From the NCBI GenBank assembly GCA_964372275.1, contig CAYJRR010000097.1, positions 1 to 17,378 on the forward strand: a DNA stretch of 17,378 bases. Reading direction: 5' to 3'. A program made the translations under genes and the position numbers. This document shows, one piece after another, positions 7,817 to 16,600 of this stretch. Each line of letters begins with the position of its first letter. The stretch's first letter is position 1. Origin of the DNA: CAYJRR01 sp964372275 [NCBI: uncultured bacterium] (GTDB lineage: Bacteria; CAYJRR01). Below the pieces are notes generated by a model, which worked only from the letters and a program-made list of their open reading frames with translations, was not told where the DNA came from and searched no databases.

Positions 7817-8889
7817 GATCCCTCGCAGCGGGTCGCGGCCAGCATCCCGCACGCCGCGTGGCGGGACGCGCCTCCCGAATAGCGGCGCACGACCGGGACC
7901 CCCAGCACCTGAAGCCGGTCGACGAAGGCGAGCCGCTCGGCGTCGGACGCGCGGCGATACCCGTCGGGCCGGTGGTCGTTCACGTCGATCAGATTGATCC
8001 GCAGCTTCACGTCGCCGAGGAGCGCCCGCAGCCCCTCGACCTCCTCCCGCCCGGTGTTGATCCCCGACATCAACACCCAGGCGATCGTGACCCGGTCGCG
8101 GCAGGACGCGGCGTACTCGCGGATCGCCTCCGCCAACTCCTCGAGCGACCACCGCGAGGCGATCGGCAACAGCGATGCGCGGCGTCCGGGAACGGCCGAG
8201 GTCAACGACACGATCAGCCGGAACGGATGCCGCTCGCGCGCGTATCGGCGGATCTGCGGGACGAGACCCACCGTGGAGAGCGTGATCCCCTTCCCGGGGA
8301 TCCGGCCGCCGCAGGGGTGGGAGAGGATCCGCGCGGCGCGGATCACCGCGTCGTAGTTGTGCAGCGGCTCCCCCTGCCCCATGAAGACCGCGCCGGTGAC
8401 GCGACCGGGGGCCTCGTCGCGCACCGCGCGGAACGCCTCCACCATCTCCCAGGCCTCGAGGTGGCGCGCCAGCCCCAGCCTTCCGGTCGCGCAGAAGTCG
8501 CACTTCATCCCGCAACCGACCTGCGAGGAGAGGCAGACGCTGAACCGCCCGCTGCGCTCGAGGGGGATGCGAACCGCCTCGCTCGACAGGCCGTCCCGGT
8601 GGCGGAAGAGGTACTTCACGAACCCGTCGCCGGGATCGGTCGTGCGCTCCACCACCTCCAGCGTGCTCCGGTCGAAGATCGCGTCGACCGACGCGCGAAG
8701 CGCGCGGGAGAGCGGACGGCGCGCCGCGTCCTTGGCCGCCGTCGGCGAGAGGGCGTGCGCGAGGATCCGGCGCGCCTCGTCGTCGCGGGTGGCCACGCCG
8801 TTCCGGGCCAGGACGGCACCGATCTCGTCGGGAAACGACGCCGACAGGTGCGGTCGGATCGACGGATCGGAGGCGGCGATGGCGCTCAC
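7813..8889 (-). CDS. Divergent RlmN/Cfr-family radical SAM RNA methyltransferase
   Basis: This 358-residue enzyme resembles RlmN and Cfr, which methylate an adenosine of 23S rRNA (A2503; RlmN at C2 and also tRNA A37; Cfr at C8) using a 4Fe-4S cluster and S-adenosylmethionine. The cluster motif is C126-x3-C130-x2-C133 in SSQVGCGMKCDFCATG. The two mechanistic cysteines are also present: Cys119 (FSVCLSSQ) and Cys347 (HAACGML). Glu104 matches the conserved Glu before the cluster, and MGQGEPL (170-176) is the SAM-binding GEP-type motif. It departs from classical RlmN at several places: VSLTSAVPGRR replaces the SLHAPND-type segment, the downstream segment reads NLIDVNDHRPDGYRRA, and the C-terminus has RYSGG. 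It is therefore a side branch whose exact target base is unsure. The GTG start at 8889 is the first start codon after an in-frame stop, and its ribosome site is weak. Confidence 0.88.
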   Translation of the reverse strand: MSAIAASDPSIRPHLSASFPDEIGAVLARNGVATRDDEARRILAHALSPTAAKDAARRPLSRALRASVDAIFDRSTLEVVERTTDPGDGFVKYLFRHRDGLSSEAVRIPLERSGRFSVCLSSQVGCGMKCDFCATGRLGLARHLEAWEMVEAFRAVRDEAPGRVTGAVFMGQGEPLHNYDAVIRAARILSHPCGGRIPGKGITLSTVGLVPQIRRYARERHPFRLIVSLTSAVPGRRASLLPIASRWSLEELAEAIREYAASCRDRVTIAWVLMSGINTGREEVEGLRALLGDVKLRINLIDVNDHRPDGYRRASDAERLAFVDRLQVLGVPVVRRYSGGASRHAACGMLAATRCEGS

Positions 8890-8931
8890 GGAACGCCCAT
8901 TGGCTCGAAGGCGCGCGCCGAAGGCAAGAAC

Positions 8932-9444
8932 TTAGCGCGCCAGACCGGCGCCGATGAATCCGTCCTGGCCCGGGATCCCGGCGGCGCGCGTCGGCGCCCG
9001 TCGCGGGACCGCGGTGCCGAGCTGTCGGCGGGCCTCGTCGACGGCCCGCTCGGCGGCAGGGCCGGGAAGAAGGCGGCGAAGCTCTTCCATGGCGGCCATC
9101 GCCGCCCTGCGTTCCTCGCCGGCCTGTTGGTAGTAGTGCACGCCGAGCCCGATCATCAAATACGAGCTCATCACCAGCACGGGGCTCCACGGTCCCCAGG
9201 TGACCAGCGTGGCGACCCCGACCGTCGATCCGAGTCCCACCAGGGTCCCCGAGGCCGTCGACGATCGTTTCGAATCGCGTTCCTTGACGGCGACGCGCAT
9301 CGCGAGCTCCTCCGCCCGGCCCTCGGCGACGGCGTTCCCCTCCTCCGGACCTTCGGCGCGCGCCGGGGCTGCGAATCCGGTCGTGGCAACGAGGACCGTG
9401 GCGATCCGGACGCGAATCGACGCGCGAAGCAGACCGTGGCGCAT
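8932..9444 (-). CDS. Small exported/membrane protein of unknown function, first gene of the leftward operon
   Basis: This 170-residue protein has no recognised family. A signal peptide is clear: a basic start (MRHGLLRASIRVR), a hydrophobic core, and a probable cut after AAPARA (residue 30). A charged helical stretch (31-62) is followed by a long hydrophobic region at about 64-104 that could form one or two membrane helices (LVGLGSTVGVATLV and PVLVMSSYLMIGLGV). Next comes a charged helix (108-143), then a Gly/Pro/Arg tail. A strong GGGAGGA site at 9449-9455 sits five bases before the ATG. It is followed 42 bases later by the RlmN-like gene, so the two are probably co-transcribed. An inner-membrane or envelope role is all that can be supported. 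Confidence 0.75.
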   Translation of the reverse strand: MRHGLLRASIRVRIATVLVATTGFAAPARAEGPEEGNAVAEGRAEELAMRVAVKERDSKRSSTASGTLVGLGSTVGVATLVTWGPWSPVLVMSSYLMIGLGVHYYQQAGEERRAAMAAMEELRRLLPGPAAERAVDEARRQLGTAVPRRAPTRAAGIPGQDGFIGAGLAR

Positions 9445-9448
9445 GGTG

Positions 9449-9455
9449 TCCTCCC
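9449..9455 (-). promoter_or_regulatory. Strong Shine-Dalgarno site for the 8932-9444 gene
   Basis: Read on the - strand, GGGAGGA lies close to the ideal distance before the ATG at 9444. It is one of the strongest ribosome sites in the window and supports the small exported protein as a real gene. Confidence 0.8.
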
Positions 9456-9472
9456 GATGACGAGCGCGCGGT

Positions 9473-9491
9473 GGTGACGCCCGCCGTCACC
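9473..9491. repeat. Perfect 7-bp inverted repeat in the divergent intergenic region
   Basis: GGTGACG and CGTCACC are separated by five bases (CCCGC), about 29 bases upstream of the start of the small exported protein gene. This could be an operator half-site pair or a 5' leader hairpin. In such GC-rich DNA it could also be chance. Confidence 0.4.
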
Positions 9492-9514
9492 TCTGCACCC
9501 TCGATGCCACGGCG

Positions 9515-9533
9515 GCCCCGCCTCGCGCGGGGC
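9515..9533. repeat. Second perfect 7-bp inverted repeat in the divergent intergenic region
   Basis: GCCCCGC and GCGGGGC are separated by CTCGC. Stem and loop lengths equal those of the hairpin at 9473-9491. The remaining intergenic sequence up to 9690 shows no convincing -35/-10 pair on either strand. Confidence 0.35.
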
Positions 9534-9671
9534 GCGGCGAAGTGCCTCTCCTCGTTGGAGACTTTTCGCGCGACCGGCGACGCGCAGAGGAGTCGCAGCG
9601 GCATGCGCGTCCCGAATCCCGGCGGGCGCGCCTGGACCGCCATGTCGCAACCCACGGAGTCCGGCGTGGTA

Positions 9672-9683
9672 TCGTCGCGACGA
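9672..9683. repeat. 12-bp perfect palindrome overlapping the ribosome site of the PilZ-like gene
   Basis: TCGTCGCGACGA reads the same on both strands and ends eight bases before the ATG at 9691, touching the GAGGA ribosome site at 9682-9686. A repressor bound here could block the gene. No family of regulator is implied by the sequence alone. Confidence 0.35.
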
Positions 9684-9690
9684 GGATTCG

Positions 9691-10557
9691 ATGAGCGACC
9701 GTCGAGAGTTGTCCGCGCGGCTCGGATCGGTCGCCGAGCTGGAGCGGCAGCGCGACTACGTCGGACAGGGGGCGCTCTTCCTGCCGGCCAGCGATCCGCC
9801 GCCGCAGCCGCTGGAGACGTTGGAGGTGCACCTCTTCGCGCCGCACGGCGGCCACGTGTCGGTCACCGCGCGCGTGGTGCAGGTGTCGGCCGCCACCATG
9901 GCGCTCGCCCCGCTCGACGCGGCCGCGGCGACGTCGGGCGTGCAGCGGCTGGTCGACGAGGCGCGCGCCGCCGGCGAGGTCCCCCCCGGACCGACACGGA
10001 TCGCGTGGGGCGGTCAAGACCCGGGCGCGGCCGAGCTCGGTTCCGCCGCGACGGATTCGGACCCCGCCGCCCCCGAGCCCGCGGCGACGGACGCCGCCGC
10101 GCCGGAGGCGACCAACGACCCGCTGGCGGAGCACGACGACGCCGCGACCAAGGCGCTCTACGACCAGATCCGCGAGATGTCGGCGCCGGACAAGATGAAG
10201 CTCGCCGCCCACGGCGATCGCGCAGCGCGGCTCCTCCTGATGAAGGACACGCTCAAGGTGGTGCACGTCTTCGTGCTTCAGAACCCCCGGATCACGATCG
10301 AAGAGGTGATCCACATGGCCGGCAGCAGCCACACCAGCCCCGACGCGCTGCAGATGATCGGGAAGAACGCCGAGTGGATGTCCAATCCTCGCGCCGCCGC
10401 CGCGCTCGTCCGAAATCCGAAGACGCCGCCCGCGCTCGCCGTGCGCCTGCTCGACCGCCTCCCGCCCGCCGAGATCCGCCGGCTGGCGAAGTCCGCCGAC
10501 GCGCCGCGCGCGGTGGGACAGGCGGCGAAGAAGAAGGTGCTCGGCGGCGAGACGTAG
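9691..10557 (+). CDS. PilZ-like N-terminal domain fused to an alpha-helical NP-repeat domain, unknown function
   Basis: This cytoplasmic protein of 288 residues has no signal peptide. Residues about 24-76 (GQGALFLPASDPPPQPLETL, then VHLFAPHGGHVSVTARVVQV) have the strand order of a PilZ-like domain, as seen in many myxobacterial proteins. The c-di-GMP-binding RxxxR motif is not evident, so ligand binding is doubtful. Residues 105-150 are an Ala/Pro/Asp-rich linker. The C-terminal half (151-288) is helical, with repeated NP turns: LQNPRITIEEV, WMSNPRAAAAL and LVRNPKTPPALAVRLL. These recall short HEAT- or LRV-like helical repeats used for protein binding. The ATG has GAGGA five bases upstream. 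The gene is divergent from the 9444 gene and convergent with the giant protein gene. Confidence 0.8.
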   Translation: MSDRRELSARLGSVAELERQRDYVGQGALFLPASDPPPQPLETLEVHLFAPHGGHVSVTARVVQVSAATMALAPLDAAAATSGVQRLVDEARAAGEVPPGPTRIAWGGQDPGAAELGSAATDSDPAAPEPAATDAAAPEATNDPLAEHDDAATKALYDQIREMSAPDKMKLAAHGDRAARLLLMKDTLKVVHVFVLQNPRITIEEVIHMAGSSHTSPDALQMIGKNAEWMSNPRAAAALVRNPKTPPALAVRLLDRLPPAEIRRLAKSADAPRAVGQAAKKKVLGGET

Positions 10558-10570
10558 CGGCCCGCCGAGC
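10539..10570. terminator. Possible hairpin terminator between convergent genes
   Basis: GCTCGGCGG (10539-10547) and CCGCCGAGC (10562-10570) form a perfect 9-bp stem with a 14-base loop that contains the stop codon of the PilZ-like gene. On the - strand the stem is followed by ACCTTCTTCTTC, a weak pyrimidine run, so it may end transcription of the giant gene, whose stop is at 10574. On the + strand no T run follows. Confidence 0.4.
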
Positions 10571-10573
10571 GAT

Positions 10574-10669
10574 TCATCGGAACCGGCGCGCAAGCGCCGC
10601 GAGGAGGAGAGCGAAGACGGCTCCCGCGACCGACGGGCCCTCGCCGCCGACGGCGGCGACGCGGCAGCC
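10574..10669 (-). other. MYXO-CTERM-like C-terminal sorting signal of the giant protein
   Basis: The last 31 residues are a Gly-Cys pair, a short polar/Gly stretch, a hydrophobic run (AGAVFALLLAALA) and a basic end (RRFR). This Cys-hydrophobic-Arg order is the mark of MYXO-CTERM and related tripartite C-terminal signals that direct processing and surface anchoring. The exact class cannot be fixed by eye. Confidence 0.6.
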
Positions 10670-13600
10670 CATCGCGCCATCGACACCCTCCGCCTCGAGC
10701 CCGGCGCTCGTCGCGACGGCCGCGCCCACCGGAGCCAGCGCGCTCCGGGTCGCCGCCCCGTGCGGATCGACGGCGGTGACGCGCCAGCGGCGCCCGTGCG
10801 CGGCCTCGCCCGCCAGGTCGACGGTCCATCCGACGGTCGACGCGCCCGTCGCCTCCTCCGGCGGGATCCACCGCACCGCGACCGGCTCGGGCCCCTCCTC
10901 GGAGAACAGCTCGAAGAGGTATCCGACGCGGCCGTCGTCGGGATCGTGCGCCGTCTCGACCCGGAACGTGCGAGCGAACCCGTCCACGATCGGCAGGACG
11001 ACGCGCGGCGACGCAGGGGGATCGTTCACCGGGTTGTAGGTCGTCTCCCGCCACTCGCTCCACGCCGACCCGTCCCCCTCCACGCGCGCGCGCCAGAGGT
11101 AGCGCGCGTCGTCCTCGAGCTCGACGTCGTGGGCGTTCCCCGGATCGTCGTCGTCGATCCCCTCTTCGGTGTGCAGGTCGTCGAGCGGGAGCGACGCCCG
11201 CCCATCCGCGGCGACGGCGGTCCGGCCCAGGAACAGACGGCGGCCATCGCGCGCGAGCTCGAAGCGGACGGCCAGACCGACGAGGTCCGCGCCGACCTCG
11301 TGGGTCAGCTCGAGGTCCCCGGCGAGCGGTCCGTCCGCCGAGGCGGCGGCGGCCACGTTCACCAGGATCGTGGCGGCCTCCGACTCGAGGATCCCGTCGC
11401 TCACCCGGAAGGTGAACCGGTCGGTGCCGGTCGCGCCGATGTTCGGGACGTAGATCACGTGGGGCGGATCGCAGATCAGCGTTCCGCGGACCGGATCGTC
11501 GACGATCCGGTAGGTCAGACGGTCGCCGTCGACGTCGGTCCCGACCAGGATCAGCGACCGCGGGCTGCCGGCGGTGGTGGTGTAGCTGCGGCCGTGGGCG
11601 ACGGGCGGATCGTTCACCGGACGGACGTCGAGCGTGATCTCCGCCGGGGAGGCGAGGTCACCGTCGGAGACGCTCACCACGAAGCGGTCCCGGCCGTTGG
11701 CGTTCGGGTCGGGGACGTAGAGGAATCCCGGCCCGGTCCCGGAGAGCCGTCCCTTCGCGGGCGGAACGTCGACGGAGAAGGCGAGCGCGTCGCCGTCGGG
11801 GTCGGTGGCGGCGATCGACAGCTCCACCGCGACGTCCTCGTCGGTGCCGAACGCCTGGGGCGCCACCTCCGGCGGGCGATTCTTCGGCACCCGCTCGACG
11901 GTGACGGTCGCCAGCTCCGACGGCGCCGAGCCGGCGTCCCGCACGCGGAAGGTGAAGCGGTCGGTCCCGGTGCCGTTCTGGCGCGCCGAATAGCGAAGGT
12001 TCGGCGGGGCGCCCGAGAGCGTACCGTCGGTCGGCAGGTCGACGATCTCGTAGACGAGTCCGGCGTCCGGCGGCATCGCCACCGCGGCGACCGCGAACAG
12101 CGGAACGCCGGCGAACCCCCCCGCGACCGGTCGAGCGGTCGCCGTGGCCGGACCCGCGGTCGGCGCGGCGTCGGGATCCGAGCCCGCCAGCACCACCTCC
12201 ACCGGGTCGACGCCGACCGCGGTCACGGTCTGCGATTCGGCCGACGGCGGGTCGTTCACCTCGCGGACGACGATCGACACCGTCGCCAGCGGCGAGGAGG
12301 AGACGGCGTCGGTCGCCTTGAAGGTGAACGAGTCCGGCCCGGAGAAGTTGGGGGCCGGCGTGTAGGTAAGGTCGGGGGCCGTCCCGGCGAGGGTCCCCTG
12401 CTTCGGCTGCCCCACCACCGCGAACCGCACCGCCTCGCCGTCGGCGGGATCCGACCCTTCGAGCCGGAAGGCGAGGCTCGAGTCCTCGTCGACCTCGAGC
12501 GTCCGCGCGACGGCGATCGGCGCGTCGTTCCGCGCCGCGACGCCGATCTCCACCACCGCCGAGGAGGCGGCGGTGCCGTCGCTCACCTCGAACAGGAACC
12601 GGTCCTCGCCGAACGCGTCGGTCGCCGGGGCGTAGAGGAGGGTGGGCGCGCTCCCGGTGAGCGTCCCCATCGCCGGACCCTCGACCACCCGGTAGGTCAA
12701 CGGATCGCCGTCGCCGTCGGTCCCCTTGAGCACGATCGTCACCGGCCGGTCCTCGGCGGTGCCGACCCGCTGCGCCTTCGCGACCGGCGCGTCGGGAACG
12801 GGGGTGACGCGGATCGAGACGGTCGCCGGGGCCGAGTAGGCGCCGCCGTCGTGGACCCGGTAGAGGAACGAATCGTCGCCGTGGAAGTCGGCCCGCGGCT
12901 TGTAGGTGACGCGTGGGAAGCTGCCGGAGAGCGTCCCGTGCGAAGGCTTGGCGTAGATCGAGTAGGTGATCGCTTTCCCTTCGGGATCCGATCCGGCGAG
13001 CTCGATCGCGACGGGCGCGTCCTCCGCCGTCTCCGCCGCGCGGTCTTCGGCCTGCGGCGGCTCGTTCACGTCGAGCACCTTGATCGTGACACGCGCGGGG
13101 GCGCTCTCGAGCAGGCCGTCGTTCGCGACGAAGTCGAATCCGTCGACCCCGACGAACGCCGGATCGGGAGTGTAGACCAGCGACGGGGGCTCCCCTTCGA
13201 GCGTCCCGTGCGTGGGGGGATTCACGACGCGGAAGGTGAGCGGGTCGCCGTCGACGTCGGTCCCGTTCGTCGGCACCGCAGACGTCGCCCCCTCCGGGAC
13301 CTTGACCGTCTCTGCCTTCGCCGCCGGCGGATCGTTCACCGGACGGACCTCGATCGTCACCATCGCCGAGGGGCAGGCCGAGGACGCCGCATCCCGGAAG
13401 TGGAACGTGTCGGATCCGAAGAAGTTCCGACGCGGGGTGTAGACCAGGTTCGGGGAGGTCCCGGACACCGCTCCGAACTTCGGGGAGACCGCGACGCGAT
13501 AGCGGGCGCTCGGATCGGCGCCGGCCAGGACGACCGGGACCCGCACCTCCTCGTCGGTCGAGACCGATTGGTCGAACGGGACCGAGCACGACAGCGGGGC

Positions 13601-16600
13601 CTTGACCACCACGACCGCTTCGGCCGGCGCCGAGGAGAGGACGCCGTCGTCGGCGATGAAGGTAAAGCGGTCGGTGCCGGAAAAGCCCGGGGCCGGCTCG
13701 TACCACATCTCCGGACCGCCCGCCGAGACGACGCGTCCGTGCGCCGGCTCGGTCACCGCGCGGTACGAGAGGACGTCGCCGTCCGGGTCGCTCCCCTTCC
13801 CCGGGACGGCGACGCCGGACTCGAACGCCGTCTCGGCCTTCGTCGGCTTGGCGATCGGCGGGTCGTTCACCCCCTCGACGTCGATCGTGACCGTCGCCGC
13901 CGCGGACCACTGGCCGTTGGCGCGCACGCGGAAGCGGAAGGCGTCGGCGCCGAAGAAGTTCGACGCACCGCGGTAGGTGACGCGTGGCGGCGTTCCGGAG
14001 AGCGTCCCCCCGCGCGGTACCCCCAGGATCGCGAACTGGAGCGGATCCCCTTCCGGATCCGAGCCGGTCAGCACGATCTCGACCGAACCCTCCTCCACGG
14101 CACGCACCGCCTGTCCGTCCGCGGTCGGCGGGTCGTCGACCGCGTGGACCGAGAGCGAGACGGTCGCCACGTTCGACGCCGACGCGGCGTCGAGAGCGCG
14201 GTAGGTGAAGCGGTCGGCGCCGAGGTGACCGGCGGCAGGCCGGTAGAAGACCCGCGCGCCGCCGTCACCGGTGACGGTGCCGTTCGACGGCGGCTCGACG
14301 ACCTCGTAGCGCAGCGGCTCGCGGTCGGCGTCGGTGGCGAGGAGGGTCAGCGGAGTCGAGGCGTTCTCCGGAACGTGCGCGGCCAGATCCGACGCGACGG
14401 GGAGGTCGTTCACCTGCCGCACCAGGATCTTCACCAGCGCGGAGGGGGAGGCCGCCTCCCCATCGCGGGCGACGAAGTAGAGCGTGTCGTACCCGAAGAA
14501 GTCCGGTGCGGGCGCGTAGGTGAGCGCGGGGGGCGTGCCGGCGAGCGTTCCGCGCCCGGGGGCGCGCACCACCGTGAAGACGAGCGCCTCGCCGTCCGCG
14601 TCGACCGCGCCGAGCTCGAAGGTGACCGACTGCTCCTCGTCGACGACCACCTCCGCCGGGAGCGCCTTGGGGGGATCGTTGACGGGAACGATCCGTAGGG
14701 CCACCTCGGCCGGTTCCGACGCGAGCGCCCCGGAGACGGCGCGGAAGGTGAAGCGGTCGGCGCCGTGGTAGTTCGCGTCGGGTCGATAGGTGCGGCAGGC
14801 GCCGGTCCCTTCGACGCGCCCGTGCGAGGGGGGCGTCACGATCTCGAATCGGACCGGCGTCCCGTCGGGGTCCTTCGCCTGCAGGGTGACCTTGGTCGGC
14901 GCGTCTTCGGAGAGGACGACCTCCTGGGCGGAGGCGACCGGCGGAAGGTCGGTCGGCTTGACGACCTGGATCGAGACCGTCGCGGGGGCCGAGACGAGCC
15001 CGCCGTCGGAGACGGTGAAGGCGAACGCGTCGGCGCCGCCGAATCCGGCCGCGGGACGGTAGACCCTCCGCGCGCCAGACCCGGTAAGCGTTCCGCGCGT
15101 CGGCGCCGTCGTCACGCGGAAGGTGAGCGGCGCCCCCTCGACGTCGACGCCGGCGAGGACGACCGGCAGATCCTTTCCCGCGTCGGTCTTGAGCGCCTGG
15201 GAGAAGGCGACCGGCGGATCGTCGACGGGCCGGACCTCGATCGAGACCGTGGCGGGCTCGGTCCCGGCGAACGCCTCGTCGACGGTGAAGACGAAACGGT
15301 CGGCGCCGTACGCGTTCGCGTTCGGCAGGTAGCGAAGGCGCCGGCCGGCGCCGACGAGGCTCCCCAGGGACGGCGCCACGAGAATCCGGTAGTTCCAGCG
15401 GTCGGGATCGTCGTCCTCCTCCACCGCGTCGGCGGCGACCTTCTGTCCGGGCAGGAGCTGGATCGGCCGGAGCGGAGCCGTGAGCACGACCTCGAGCGGC
15501 ACGTCCTCGTCGGTGGCCAGGCGCTGACCCTCGGGGACCGGGGCGACGCGCGCCGGGAGGTCGGCCTCCACCGGCGCCAGGTCGTGTCCGGCGGCGGCTC
15601 CGCGCCGATCGTCGCCGTCGTCGGCGAACGAGACCCGGACCTCGAGCTCGATCCGGTCGGCGTAGTCGACGTCGCACTCGCAGATCCACTCGAGCACATC
15701 GCGCACGTGCTGGGCCAGCGGATCGAACGGAACGGAGAAGTGGAACGCGTTCGCGGCGCCGTCGACCCCGAACGGGCCCGCCAAATCGATCCCGGCGCGG
15801 TATCCCATCGGATCGGAGAGGGTGAGCGACGCGAGGTCGACGTCGCCGGCGTCCACCGAAAGGTCGAGCGATGCGGTCGGAACCTCGCAGGTGGCCGTCA
15901 CGTACGGAACCGGCGCGTAGAGATCGATCGGCCGGGGAGAGACCGCGCAGCGCAACGGAACCTCCTCCAGCCGGAACGGCACCACCATCGTCGCCCGGTT
16001 CCCGGCGACGTCGTCGGCTTCGACGAGGAGGCGGTGCTCCCCGGGATCGAGCCTCCCCAAATCGAGCGATCCGTCGACGCACGACGCTCCGGCGTCGCAC
16101 GCGACCTCCGCGGCGACCGGACCCGCCAAGAGGCCCGGGGCCGGCTCGCGGTCACGCGCGAAGGTTCGCGACGCGAGCGGAGACTCGTGATCGGCGCCGG
16201 GATCGAGGGTGACGGCGATCCGGGCGATCCCGCCGGCCACCGACCCCGCCGCGTCATCGGCGCGCGCGGCGAACGCGAGGTTCTCGCTGACGTAGAGGAT
16301 CGGCCAGGTCGCGGCGTCGTCGAGGTCGACCTCCGCGAGATCGATGCCGGCCACGGTGACGACCGGAGCCGTCCGATCGATCCCGAACGGCGCGGCCGCC
16401 TTCTCGGCGCGGTTGCCGGCGGCATCGACGGCCTCGGCGATGACGTCGTGGATCCCCTCGGTCCGGTAGACGCCGGCGATCGTGCCCGCACCGGACTCCG
16501 ACGCGGCCGGCTCGGGCCGGAGGGCGAGTCGCGGCGCCTCGTCTGCCACGTCCTCCGCGGTGGCGCGCACGACCGCCGCGTCCCGGACCCAACCGCCCGG

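Noticed and set aside
6413-9655. A 1080-codon open frame on the - strand running from upstream of the small exported gene into the MATE gene
   Set aside because: Everything before the ATG at 7816 is Arg-rich shadow of the methyltransferase and exported protein genes; only the MATE part is protein-like.
10760-14698. A 1312-codon open frame antisense to the giant gene
   Set aside because: It mirrors the repeat periodicity of the sense gene, is full of Arg, Gly and Val-Gly runs, and has no ribosome site or fold. It is a GC-rich antisense shadow.
11345-15550. The regular 270-base spacing as a CRISPR or satellite array
   Set aside because: The units are long, coding, diverged in DNA and similar only as protein domains.
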